The notes under the pieces: generated by a model
Databases searched by the model: none
Seen by the model: the letters and a program-made list of their open reading frames with translations, nothing else
Told to the model about the DNA's origin: nothing
In this document: in pieces, positions 45,601 to 55,071 of the stretch
Layout: each line of letters starts with the position of its first letter
Numbering within the stretch: the first letter of the stretch is position 1
Program-made: the position numbers and the translations under genes
Assembly (NCBI RefSeq): GCF_037975245.1
Contig: NC_092573.1
Span: forward strand, 20,039,265-20,103,264
DNA length: 64,000 nucleotides
Origin: Apostichopus japonicus
Taxonomy: Eukaryota > Echinodermata > Holothuroidea > Aspidochirotida > Stichopodidae
Reading direction: 5' to 3'

Positions 45601-47881
45601 TAGGCATCCTCCTAATGTATATTGTTTTCACGGACTTAATAATGACAAAAGAAAATGTATAAATTATAATATACGGAAGTGTTTATCGATTAGCACTTCC
45701 GTAGTTCTATAGTTCTAAATTTGAAATTGAAACGTGTCGTTTATGAGTCATGTTTCGACCGAGTCATGCATGTGTATTCCATTTCTTTCATATTAATAGA
45801 TACTACTCAATCTGAGTATAGACCCATGTGACTTTAATCCCTTTACATAGCGATTCCTTTATAACATGCGTGTTGTTGAACCGGTGAATGGAAATCCAGA
45901 CAATGTTATGCCTCCACAAATTTATATTGTTAGGTTTTTTTTAATTTTTTTATTGGCAAAACCTCACGACGTTTTGTTTTTGTGTGTGCCTTTACTATTT
46001 CATTGTTCCTTGTATTTGCGGGTTTTGTCTATAATTTATTGCTCCTTATATATGCGGGCTTTTGTATACTTTATTGCCTAAAATGATTCCATGCAACACT
46101 GTCCTTCGATTTTACCACCAGGCTTTCAGGTTAATACTTGCACGATTCCAGTGATATTACAAGCATGTAATCGTTCTTTCAAATAGTGTTTTTCCCCACT
46201 CTACAACTACACTTTAACAGTGCATTTACTACATTATAACAATATATTTTGCTATCAGAGGAGGGCACATTCAGTCCCAAGTGTAAACTATTTTGCCCTG
46301 GAGCGGATCGGCAGCTGTTGTCAATGAGTGACCTTAGAGGGGGTTCGGGGTTACTCTGTGCAGCCAGCAATGTTTGTGCGACTGTCAAACAACAAAAACA
46401 AGTGCTTTCCTATATCTCACGGCGGTGGTTTCGAATGTCATCCGAGCGTCACGTGTATAGATTTTCGATGAAAAAACCCCACCACTTGAGAGTGTAAAGA
46501 TCCAAGGTCAAAGGTCAGCAATGATTCAAACCGTGATGTTAGATCAAGTTCTCAAAATATTGAAATATGACATTTTTGAAACTCATGAGTTATCATAACT
46601 TTAAGCACAATGTGGTAAGCTTTGTCAATTGCTGAAAACACATCTATGCTTTTTGCCAATGTGAACCAACAGAGCAAATCCTTACAAAAAATGATATCAA
46701 TATTAATAAACACACTATGGTTAAAGCGAATTAACATGATGGTATATACATTATTTGTAACAATGTACAATTCAAGGAGATTTAAAAAATAATAATCATA
46801 ATAAAAATAAGAGATGAAGTATGAGGCATGCGACATGCCAAACTTGTCAACAACTAAATTGTGTGAGTAACAATTCCACAATTTAATTTAAGACTTGATG
46901 AGAACACAACACTTATATTTATTACACAAAGGTTTGGAACAAGTACACTTTTTTTGTGTTTGTATTCATTTATTAAAAACCACCGGATTGAAAAAAAGAA
47001 TGTCCCTAGATACGTTTTGTTTGGGTTATTTTGGTTATTGGAAAAATGAAATGAAATTTGTTTGATTACCGCACCACTTTATCCTTATATTTGTTTTTCT
47101 TTCTGTTTTGTTGTTGGTTTTTTAATCACAATAAATATTGAATTGCTCCGCCTTTATCACACAACAATAGATCAGTATTTACAATAGTTTTTAAGAGAGC
47201 ATTTTTCCACTGATAAACCGACTGGATTAAAAACCAAAAATAGAAGAACAAAAAGAAAGAGTTTAGAACAAAAATATCCCCCCAAAATAAATGAGGACGA
47301 ATTCATCCAAGAAGTATTGGTTTCGATGGAAAAATTGTATTCAATGGAATTAATACGGTTGACTAAGCCTACCCTAACAAGACAACTCTAATCCAAGTGT
47401 CGTTTGCAATCTAATATTTAAAATATTAATAAATTCTATACTCCAGAGTGAGGACAATAGGCTTTATTCAGTGGATTATGAAATTTACAACTCTAGTCCA
47501 AATGTCGCCGTTTGCAACCTAATATTTAAAATATTAATAACTTCTATACTCCAGAGTGAGGACAAGAGGCTTTAGTCAATAGATTATGAAATTTAAAGAC
47601 GAAAACGAAATCATAGAGAGAACAGTCCGAGCGAGAGCCATGCCGTTAAGTACTAAATACTTGAAACTGGGTTCTGTGTTTGTTGAAGATGGCCCCTGAA
47701 CGAAATAGGGAATGATATATCACATCTATTTACATATGTATACAATTGATCCATGAAAAAAAAATGAACAATTATATATGAAGTCCTTGATGTTATTGTA
47801 CTCACCGACTTTAATTACAGTACTTTCAGCTCCCCATAGTATGCTAAGTAAACACACCGAAAATACGAACATTTTCTCCAT
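34347..47881 (-). CDS. Gene C: complete divergent iGluR-like receptor, 897 aa, 11 exons
   Basis: Exons (gene order): 47806-47881, 44373-44564, 43412-43657, 42707-42882, 42001-42054, 41251-41526, 39930-40037, 37695-37832, 36849-37021, 36130-36217, 34347-35513. Total 2694 bp, no internal stop. Architecture as in gene B: signal peptide, LIVBP-like ATD with the paired Cys and NYT sequon, S1 with Arg524 (DPYREE), M1 about 560-583 then FSPYEWR, pore loop LSTGFWQG (Trp622 at the Q/R site), M3 with residues 650-658 (FIYVFSLNG) where iGluRs have SYTANLAAF, S2 with Pro-Ala in place of Ser-Thr but the acidic residue in LLGED kept, M4, and tail SSADWI. It has a strongly acidic insert in the S1 loop ([13 protein letters not shown]). 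Exon order and phases equal those of gene B, so the two arose by tandem duplication of a whole gene. Confidence 0.92.
35514..36129. repeat. Gene C intron 10: degenerate ATATCAATACC-type repeat
   Basis: From about 35575 to 35960 the sequence is a run of imperfect (A/G)ATATCAA(T/C)A and CAATACCGATATC phrases, a decayed satellite. The rest is plain AT-rich intron. Confidence 0.7.
36130..36217 (-). CDS. Gene C exon 10: S1 QYGSLD/NEWDGM block
   Basis: An 88-bp exon, acceptor TTTCACAG, donor GTAAGT, encoding [20 protein letters not shown] and GMVRDLMDG. Same size and phase as gene B exon 10. Confidence 0.88.
36218..36848. other. Gene C intron 9, low complexity only
   Basis: G-rich at 36299-36385 and C-rich at 36570-36590 and 36720-36732; otherwise nothing recognised. 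Confidence 0.45.
36849..37021 (-). CDS. Gene C exon 9: first part of S1 with acidic insert
   Basis: Encodes [17 protein letters not shown], then [17 protein letters not shown], then [20 protein letters not shown] and NYE in a split codon. 173 bp, acceptor CAAACAG, donor GTAAGT. The acidic run sits where B has a milder EEDD and D has no insert. Confidence 0.88.
37022..37694. promoter_or_regulatory. Gene C intron 8 with a DR1-type AGGTCA pair
   Basis: TGACCTTTGACCT at 37540-37552 is a perfect direct repeat of the nuclear-receptor half-site with one-base spacing. Otherwise plain intron. It may be a chance site or a relic of the AGGTCA-rich repeat. Confidence 0.35.
37695..37832 (-). CDS. Gene C exon 8: end of the ATD and linker
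   Basis: Encodes [20 protein letters not shown] through RFIKVLAVP in 138 bp; acceptor CTCTGCAG, donor GTAAGA. A 280-bp (TA)n tract starts about 56 bp upstream of the acceptor. Confidence 0.9.
37888..38170. repeat. (TA)n microsatellite, about 280 bp
   Basis: TA repeats with occasional CATA, CGTA and TTTA interruptions, near the acceptor of gene C exon 8. Any Tyr-Ile reading frame over it is an artefact. Confidence 0.95.
38560..39895 (-). repeat. AGGTCA-rich dispersed repeat (copy 2, inverted) in gene C intron 7
   Basis: Same family as 11845-13160 but reversed. TGACCT pairs with spacing 4 occur at 39540-39555 and 39685-39700, spacing 1 at 39176-39188 followed by spacing 2, and AGGTCA at 39414, 39424 and 39435 (spacings 4 and 5). 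Phrases such as GGATCACATGACC and CCAAAATATCAA recur three or more times, so it is itself tandem. It ends with a CA-rich run and a hairpin GGTTCCTTTGC...GCAAGGAACC at about 39856-39882. Confidence 0.8.
39930..40037 (-). CDS. Gene C exon 7: [11 protein letters not shown] segment
   Basis: Encodes [36 protein letters not shown] in 108 bp; acceptor GTTTATAG, donor GTGAGA. Carries the NYT sequon. The inverted AGGTCA-rich repeat ends about 35 bp from its donor side. Confidence 0.9.
40038..41250. repeat. Gene C intron 6 with GC-rich transposon remnants
   Basis: 40435-40600 carries GGAAAATTATTGGGGG, CGGAGCGCACAAGAAAATTT and CCCCCAGATGGCCGGAAACG, similar to 25815-25905 in the same orientation. 40910-41016 has a G run, GGGGGCTGAGCCCCCC, a long C run and CCGGTTCCGCCGCCACTG, a hAT-like end in inverted orientation. 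No coding sequence. Confidence 0.55.
41251..41526 (-). CDS. Gene C exon 6: late ATD with partner Cys
   Basis: Encodes [39 protein letters not shown] and [19 protein letters not shown]. It is 276 bp, phase 0, acceptor GATCACAG, donor GTGAGT. Nearly co-linear with gene B exon 6. Confidence 0.92.
42001..42054 (-). CDS. Gene C exon 5: WHWMFGNL mini-exon
   Basis: Encodes [18 protein letters not shown] in 54 bp, phase 0 on both sides, acceptor TTCACAG, donor GTGAGT. Supported by the equal mini-exons of A and B. Confidence 0.9.
42168..42530. repeat. Direct repeat pair around a TA-rich region in gene C intron 4
   Basis: ATCTGAAATCATGAATCTGA occurs at 42180 and again at 42460, each followed by TTATCTTAGAGTT(A/G)TTGTT and (TA)n. 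Between them, at about 42262-42305, a GAAGAAGAGCTAG...CGAAAGCTCTGC segment recalls the 3' region of some retroelements, but this is weak. Confidence 0.6.
42518..42664. repeat. (TA)n microsatellite next to gene C exon 4
   Basis: Nearly continuous TA/CATA/AATA repeats about 45 bp beyond the exon 4 donor. Confidence 0.9.
42707..42882 (-). CDS. Gene C exon 4: ATD lobe
   Basis: Acceptor GATTTCAG, donor GTAGGA. It encodes [20 protein letters not shown] through DKLKKIVKE and ends in phase 0. At 176 bp it is one codon shorter than in A and B. A (TA)n tract begins only about 45 bp past the donor. Confidence 0.9.
43190..43411 (-). repeat. Two extra tandem copies of the exon 3 end and its donor (110-bp unit)
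   Basis: The block starting TTACCTACTTTGCCTTCATA on the plus strand occurs at 43188, 43298 and 43408. The rightmost is the real exon end; the other two are near copies, each with a CTTACC- or GTTACC-type donor and part of the coding sequence. Copies 1 and 2 share changes absent from the real exon (for example GCACTT versus TCATTG), so one copy arose from the other. Confidence 0.9.
43412..43657 (-). CDS. Gene C exon 3: ATD core with conserved Cys
   Basis: Acceptor CTTTACAG, donor GTAAGT. It encodes [33 protein letters not shown] and [15 protein letters not shown]. It is 246 bp, phases 1 and 1. The last 100 or so bases and the donor are repeated twice more in the intron just downstream (43190-43411). 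Confidence 0.9.
43658..44372. other. Gene C intron 2, nothing seen
   Basis: AT-rich; no repeat or exon recognised. Confidence 0.45.
44373..44564 (-). CDS. Gene C exon 2: start of the ATD
   Basis: Acceptor ACCCTCAG, donor GTAAGT. It encodes [20 protein letters not shown] and ends NLFKSVFQ. At 192 bp it is nine bases longer than in A and B because of a small insert (DAGGRG) before ILPPNDQ. Confidence 0.88.
44565..47805. other. Gene C intron 1
   Basis: Poly-G at about 45073-45084; a tandem pair of about 66 bp at 45290-45412 (TCC/TCGATACTCGCATTCA(C/T)ATCC); a DR1-type AGGTCAAAGGTCA at 46505-46517; and a direct repeat of about 107 bp at 47380-47602 (AATATTTAAAATATTAATAA, CTCCAGAGTGAGGACAA). No exon-like sequence. 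Confidence 0.6.
47806..47881 (-). CDS. Gene C exon 1: start codon and signal peptide
   Basis: ATG at 47881-47879. It encodes [20 protein letters not shown] then TVIKV, with a GTGAGT donor after one base of a split codon. A second in-frame ATG three codons on could also start. The first is preferred because it is upstream and matches the length in B. Confidence 0.87.
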
Positions 47882-48163
47882 TTTCCGTAACGGCGAGGTC
47901 GCGGCCTTCGTAGGACGCCGTACTCAAAACCCGTTAAAATATCCTGCACCACGGAGTGTTTGTGTAGCGTTAGTACACAATTGAGGTATATACAACACGT
48001 TAGGGCTACCTTAACAGTCTGTTCGGATGTACTTTCCGCTGTACAACGCGACGGATAAACGGTTAAGCGCTAAGCCGACAAGCTGATTTTGATAACGTTT
48101 CATGTAATCCGAGACCACCTTATACCGTCCTAGGAGGGGCCCCAATTAATCACTTATGACATG

Positions 48164-48173
48164 GACCAATCAA
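48164..48173. promoter_or_regulatory. Inverted CCAAT box upstream of gene C
   Basis: GACCAATCAA 283 bp upstream of the ATG, same orientation and similar distance as in genes A and B. A TATA-like GTATATAC also lies about 105 bp upstream (47986-47993). No clear CRE is seen here. Confidence 0.35.
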
Positions 48174-48412
48174 CCTCAAAGTTACGAACCTGCGCAGTGA
48201 AGAATCAAGCAACGTCGGAACTACTTCCATAAACTCGAGATAATTTATAACTCTCTGATGCCGAGGTTTTTACATTTTGGGTCAATCGTGATATGAGGAT
48301 TTTTTTGACAACTTTTTCAACGATGAAAGTCGAAGGTTGTGTCATCAACGGGGTGCCATCCCACTGGTATTCGAAATATTTGTCTTTTGCGGAAGTGGTC
48401 AGCAGTGTGGTA

Positions 48413-48442
48413 CCAGGGAGTTGTTTCCATAACAACTTCTTG
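48413..48442. repeat. Hairpin of a dispersed repeat
   Basis: GGGAGTTGTTTCCATAACAA followed by CTTCTTGG: an imperfect version of the hairpin at 30298-30325. Confidence 0.45.
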
Positions 48443-49011
48443 GTGGTATACTGAAGGGGCTGTCGATGGTCTTGTCCTCCATCATATGGATCCTCCGCTG
48501 CTCCTGGCTGTATAACTGCAACGTAATTGCTGTGTAAGTATACGGTACCCTTTCTAAATCATAATACTAACGATTCTCTGTATAAGTTACCGTTAGTAAT
48601 ATCTAATATTTGTTTATAGGTAATCATATTTTCTTTATGTAAATAAGCTACCAAGGTTGGTTTTATTCTCAACATTTTTTGATGAGAACCTTAATATGTA
48701 TGTTTCACTATTTGAAGACAAAAAAGTTGAAAAATTGTTATTCCTGTTCAACGATAGAATAACGCATAATAAATTAACTATAGGTATGTGCTTCTGGGGT
48801 GTTCTTGTCTAATATATATTAAAATATTGAAAATATGACAAAACTCGTTATTGTCTTTTAGTTCATCTTCCCTGCATTATCGGGGAAAAAATAGCTTTAT
48901 GTTATAAATACATCGCATGAGAAACAACCAATTAATACGATCTGTTTTGTTTCAAGACGAATACTAAGTGACTCGTTAGTTTTTCTTCAAATGAGAATAT
49001 GGTGGCTGCCA

Positions 49012-49131
49012 TACCCCCTCACCCCCTCACCCCTCACCCCTCACCCCCTCACCCCCTCACCCCTCACCCCCTCACCCCCTCACCCCCTCACCCCCTCACC
49101 CCCTCACCCCCTCACCCCCTCACCCTCACCC
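49012..49131. repeat. (CCCCTCA)n minisatellite
   Basis: About 15 tandem copies of CCCCTCA or CCCCCTCA. The other strand is (TGAGGGG)n, with regularly spaced runs of four or five G, a pattern able to form G-quadruplexes. Confidence 0.95.
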
Positions 49132-49854
49132 CAAAATAAAATAAAAATCATTTACACTAGAAAAAGTTGGCTGTTTTCAATTAAAAGGTAATTTCACCAT
49201 TTTGAAGAACTGAAAACATCATCGTTAAGGTTTTTTTCCGGAACAAATTGTAACAATTACTCCAGTGTCACACGAACGGATCTGTTATGAAATATATTAC
49301 TATTTGGTGATAAGATCTATCGTTATAAGAGAACAACACTTACCAACCATCGTTAGGCCTACTGGTGTATAGAGACAACCATGATGCATAAGTATAAATA
49401 TCTTTTTCCACTTAGGAGATACCGCACTTACCACTGACGACTTGAGTAAGTCTAATTATGACATCATCCAGCCACTTGAGCTTGAGTGTTGAATGAATTT
49501 CTCTTTTTATTAAAATCTTTTTCATTTTGTTTGATTTTAAGGAAAAGCTAAATGTAAAATGTTGGACTTCTATTCGCGTACTCGTTAGTTTGAGTGTTAA
49601 CACAGTTTGAATTTAACTTGAAAACATAGAAAGAACCTTGGGAAAGGATAATTAACAGGTTTCATCTCCCAGTGGGACTATGACATCACAACTTTACGAA
49701 ATGGCAGACCACTGTCACAGCTATATATCCTTTAACGGATTAAGATCAACATTTGGTATTTGGGGCAGTTGTTCAAATCACAGAGATCTTTCAAATAAGC
49801 TAGATATGATATTTGTGATAGCTTCACCTTTAAGATTCAATTTTCTATAATAAT

Positions 49855-49855
49855 A

Positions 49856-49939
<84 letters not shown>

Positions 49940-50131
49940 GTGATGGTGATGGTGATGGTGATGGTGATGGTGATGGTGATGGTGATGGTGATGGTGATGG
50001 TGATGGTGATGGTGATGGTGATGGTGATGGTGATGGTCGTGATGATGGTCGTGATGATGGTCGTGATGATGGTCGTGATGATGGTCGTGATGATGGTCGT
50101 GATGATGGTCGTGATGATGATGATGATAATA
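49855..50131. repeat. Compound (GAT)n-derived tandem repeat with 3-, 6- and 12-bp units
   Basis: From left to right: about 27 copies of GAT, then about 17 copies of GGTGAT, then six copies of GGTCGTGATGAT, ending in GATGATGATAAT. The three blocks are cleanly ordered. Poly-Met or poly-His frames over it are artefacts. Confidence 0.95.
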
Positions 50132-50493
50132 ATTTGGTTTGCTTAGAAGCAAAGCAATTCGTGTTCTACAAATTGTTGCTAAAGAATTGAAGATTTCTTT
50201 TTAAAAATACTTGGCAATCGAAATAAAGTTAGTCAATAATAAATGTTGTTATCATTTATACTCATAGAATGTTTCATTCAATATTGATCACGAAACTGAT
50301 AGTGATTCTCGATTTAGGAGCATTTTCCATTTTCTGGCAAGGATAGAAATACATGTAAAAAAAAAGTTATCAAACCAGCTTAATTAATTAATTAATTAAT
50401 TAGAATTGCTTGTGATTCTGATAAATGTGTCACTTTTTCAGAATGATAATAGTACATGGGGTTGATCAAATTTAGACTTTTCCACAACAAATA

Positions 50494-50630
<137 letters not shown>

Positions 50631-51608
50631 CTGCATATTTATGATATCATTGTGTAAGTTAAACAATAATATAATATACATTCTTTCAAAACGTCCAGTT
50701 TCATGTCTCATGCAGCACGATGACTTACGTGAAACAAACTACTTTTCCTCGAAGGGACTAGTATGTTGTGCGACGAATCACTGCAACTTACAAGCGGAGG
50801 GATATGGAAACGAATAGCCAGAAATCAGCGGGAGCACCATTATTATACTTATGACACGAATCCGAGTTTCGCGGATCTACATCCTAGCACGTACATAACG
50901 CTACCACTATTCATCTAGACTGTCTAGTACGGTTCTCTGACGAGAAACAGGTTTCCGAGCCTTCTTCCAGAATGTTTCAGGTAAGAACTCACACATCATT
51001 TACCTCTCCCCTTCCACCTATACTGACTGGTTTTAAATTCTTAAAATACAAGGTTCACTTCTACATGTGTATAAAACGCCAGCTGTGTTCGTTCCATCAT
51101 AGACGTATCTAGGTATCGGATTGGTAATACTTGTCAATGTAGAAATAAAGGAATACAGGGCGCTTGCCAAATTTGTCAGTGTGGGTGTGTGTACGTGTGT
51201 GTATGGTCATTGTGTATAGCAGCTTATCCAAGCATGCAACCAGAGGCCGACAATGATGTTGAATAAACATACTGTTATTAGTTTGGGTGTTCATAGTTTG
51301 GTTGCATCGGTTATTGCTCATTCCAATTTTCTTTTTTTATTAAAAATGAACAATAAGACAAAACAGCACGTGAAAATATTATCATTTCTAGTCGTAAGTA
51401 ACAATTCGTCATAGTTCGTTATTCGTAATCTTCTAAGTTCTGACTCATTGCTATCACATATTAATATTTTAAACTTGTTTCCGAGAAGGGAAGCTAAAAA
51501 TTAAATAGGCTATGAACTTTCCGTATCTCTCCTTTCCTTATCTTCTAATCTTCTTGAAGTGTTTCGAAAATTGACGTCGACCAAATATCTATATTTATAT
51601 GTATAATT

Positions 51609-51610
51609 GA

Positions 51611-51675
<65 letters not shown>

Positions 51676-51682
51676 CATATAC
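51609..51682. repeat. (TA)n microsatellite
   Basis: TA/GTATA repeats of about 70 bp. Confidence 0.9.
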
Positions 51683-54186
51683 TGTATATAGGGTTATGTT
51701 GAAGTCAATATTTTCCTTTTTCTCCTGTTGCATGAATTATAGTTGGACGGAATGGATGGTCATTAAAAGAAGAAAGAAGAAAGTTAACTATCTTTGAATA
51801 GATGTCTGTGGTGATGACTCGTCCATACACCCATAATCACGTAGTATGGACACACCAAGAGGACTAGACAGGTGGGTACTAATCCCAAGGTTAGTTATCT
51901 GACATATATATATGCATATCCAAGCAGTAAAACAAATGGAAGGCACACACCATACTATCCACCATAACGTGAACAGTCTGGCCCTGTATTTCTGTATAGC
52001 CAGGAATTCTGAGTTGGATGGGCACCAACAACTTAATGAGGGGTACAAAACTTATGTCCTGTAACTTATAATTTTATTTTGTACACATGACGGCCACTCA
52101 GATGGGGGGGGGGGGTTGGGGGTGTTGAGGGTAAGATGTGGCCTGGCCTGGCTAATGAATTCAGATAACAACTTGTGTATACCCTCAACCCAAACCACTG
52201 CCCAGGTTTCTCCTTTCCTTCCCTCCGTCCTCCTGCTCACCTACATCCCCTATGTTGTCAATTCCTCTCCTCTTTCATCACTTCCTTTCACCTTCCCCTC
52301 CCATACCCCCATTCCATCACCCCCCCCCCCCCTCAACTATTACTCGGCTTTAACAGCATCAATACTAGAGTGACCAACCACTAACCAATGATGACAGAGA
52401 TATAAACAGAAATGAAACTTTAATGAAGACTTTTTCGTGGATTTATTTTTATTTAAAAACCTTCACCATGGGGCGAAGCGAAGTCATAAAACATAACGGA
52501 AAGACTAAAAACTTGACTTATTGTTATTAGCTACAAAATAATAATATCTACTAGCAATATGAGGAGGATATGTAGACTGCTGAAAAATATATACATTGGA
52601 TTACAGTTATTTTTATTATTCAAAGCCTCTTTGAATGTTGTTGAAAAATTGAAAGAATTGTTCAGATTCTGCATGGCAGAATTTTGAATACAAACATTTA
52701 GAATAAAGAAGGGGAAAAAAGCCTGTTGAAATATGTGATATAGGTCTATATAAAAACAAGGGTTGTGAACTGGACAACACATTGAAAATTGCTGACGAGA
52801 CGAGGCGTAGCAAGGAGCAACGGGGACCCGGTCCAGCAATAAAAGTGGCCCCGGTGAATATTTTGTAAGCGGTACTTGTTAGAGTGCCCCTGAAACCCGG
52901 GTGTTATACAGTTTGCATCTCCCTAGTTATTGAAAAGGTTTTATTAGGGAAAATATCACGGCATGTATTTGTCTATCAATGATATAGTAAGAAATAAATT
53001 CTGTGCAGTGGAAAAGTGATCAAGAATTAAAAGGCCTTCATAAAGGAAATAATTCCATGAAAAGTGTTTTGAAAATAAAGATATTGAAGGCACCCGCCAC
53101 CGAGACAGAATTTTCATATTGCTATAAACAGTTCTATATGTGTAAACACGGTAAACATACAAATGTCAAAGCAGTTATATACATATATCTCTTGGTTAAA
53201 AAAAAAGAAGAATTCTCGTAACATTAAGAAAGATATATTAACGATAAAGAAAAAATACAACAACAACTTGCAACCAACTGCCTCGCTCAAAGCTCTATAA
53301 TGAATAGACTACTTGGCTTAAAGGTGATTTTACTTGAAAGAATCTTGGATTTTGCCCAGATATATTGTATGAAGGCAGCTGCTAATTCTTAAGTAGTAAT
53401 GAATTCATTAACACCGGTTATTTTCCTAAAATAGCCATATTTGAAAAATTCTTGCTTTTGTACGTGGTCATTCTTATTTCACATTTTACTGCGGGCGAGA
53501 GGAACAAATATACGAGTGGTCTTAGTGATGCATTCAGGACGTGAGTGGTGGGTGGATGGATGGAGGGGGGGGGGTGGAGGTGTGGAAAAGGAGGACAGTT
53601 GGGGGGGAGGGCATAAAAGGGAAGGGCGAATAGAATGGGAGGGGGGAATCTGGGGTTTGTCTTCGTTTATGGTGTAGGTGATCAACATGAGTCTAAACTT
53701 GCAAAGACAAAAGTGTTTCTTTCCTATGCAGGAGGATAGAAACTAAATGATCTCCCGGACTGCACCACTATTCCATATTTTCATGGAAAGTGCGAATTGA
53801 ATATGCTTATTGTTTAACTTTAGTGGCAAACTTTCACTTATTTGGCAAACTCATTCTCTGTAAGCAGTAGAAAATTTGTAAATAATCTCAGAGAACCCGT
53901 CAAGTTATATTTTATTTTGTATCTGTTCTAAGCTTAGTCGTCTTGTTAACACCCCTTGAATGGCTCGATAAACTTTCTTTAATTACTTAATGAATACATA
54001 GCCAATTATAATGAATAGCATATAGCCTATCATATGAAAAAAAACCCATATCAGTAAGTCACTCTGTATTAACTACCCTGCAGGAAAGTTTCGACCTAAC
54101 AAACGCCTTCACCTAAAAGCTTTTAAAATTGAACTACCCTCCCCCCCCCCCGCCCCACCCGCCCACTCTCATCAAACTTTATTTAA
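51683..54186. other. Spacer between genes C and D
   Basis: Low-complexity G or C tracts at 52104-52120, 52319-52332, 53560-53650 and 54140-54160; otherwise AT-rich with no recognised gene. The earlier spacer parts not listed separately (48443-49011, 49132-49854, 50631-51608) also show nothing firm. Confidence 0.45.
54178..54183 (-). promoter_or_regulatory. AATAAA just past the gene D stop
   Basis: AATAAA on the minus strand begins only three bases after the TAG stop. If used, the 3' UTR would be extremely short; it may be chance. Confidence 0.2.
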
Positions 54187-55071
54187 CTAGAGCCACATCT
54201 TCTGGTCACCTCCACCTGAAGCTCCATTAGTCGGTGCGTATTGCTCCGTTGTCATCTGCCTTGGTGGACGGCCTCTCGACTGTCGGTCTCTTAGAGACAC
54301 TCCGTCAGCATTGCCAAAGCCGAGGTTGTAAGCAAGGATCTCGAGGATGAAGAAGCCGATTGAGACGGCCATACCGATCGCCAGCAGCAGATAGATACCG
54401 ATGAGGTCCCCAGTGGTTAATGAGTAGATTGCCTGGTCCCTCCAGAGTGTTTCGTCACCGGTACGACATGGTCCATCCTTCTCAGGATCATACCACGTGT
54501 CGTTATTCATTAGACCGTCGAATTCGTGTCTCTCGTGGAGGAGTTCAAACACGTAGGTGAGTTGATCTCGCAGTGGCGATCCGGACGGCACAGCGAAGCC
54601 ATATTCAACCAAGGCAAAATGGCCGCCGGTGATGTACATGCTGCATCTCCGTTGACGGGATTCAGCGATAAGGGTGTGCCGGTCGTGAATCAAGGCATAT
54701 TGTCCGTTGGAGTGGCGAACCCTGTGGATGCCGTCTTCAATCTTACCGACGATCGTACTGTCCTCTCTGTACATGGAGTTAGCTGAGTGGATATACTCCC
54801 ACATTCGACGGTACTCGTCGATTTCGTTGTTTCGGAAGAAATCGTAGGCTGAACTGTCACGGACGAAACCGACATCGACGGTGGTCTGTCTCATGAGTTG
54901 GCCGATGTCCTTAATTCTCGCGAGGTTCTTTGACGCCGTCAAGAAGGGAGAGAGATTCAGAATGTAGATGAAAATCATCATCAGTGAAAACCAGAACCAA
55001 AAGGCTGACATAGTCCGGCTAGCCCAAGACCGAGGTGAGTGATCGTATCCTTGGAACAGAATGGTTGTCGT
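54187..55071 (-). CDS. Gene D last exon: pore loop, M3, S2, M4, tail
   Basis: Acceptor TTCCTGCAG, stop TAG. Encodes TTTILFQGYDHSPRSWASRT, M3 [69 protein letters not shown]4 (IYLLLAIGMAVSIGFFILEI) and a tail ending GGGDQKMWL. 885 bp. Confidence 0.95.
   Translation of the reverse strand, partial: TTTILFQGYDHSPRSWASRTMSAFWFWFSLMMIFIYILNLSPFLTASKNLARIKDIGQLMRQTTVDVGFVRDSSAYDFFRNNEIDEYRRMWEYIHSANSMYREDSTIVGKIEDGIHRVRHSNGQYALIHDRHTLIAESRQRRCSMYITGGHFALVEYGFAVPSGSPLRDQLTYVFELLHERHEFDGLMNNDTWYDPEKDGPCRTGDETLWRDQAIYSLTTGDLIGIYLLLAIGMAVSIGFFILEILAYNLGFGNADGVSLRDRQSRGRPPRQMTTEQYAPTNGASGGGDQKMWL

Noticed and set aside
49778-50152. Poly-His and poly-Met frames
   Set aside because: Translation of the (GAT)n-derived repeat.
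50985-51000. Possible first exon on plus strand (ATGTTTCAG followed by GTAAGA)
   Set aside because: Only three codons before a donor-like site and no following exon found; most likely chance.
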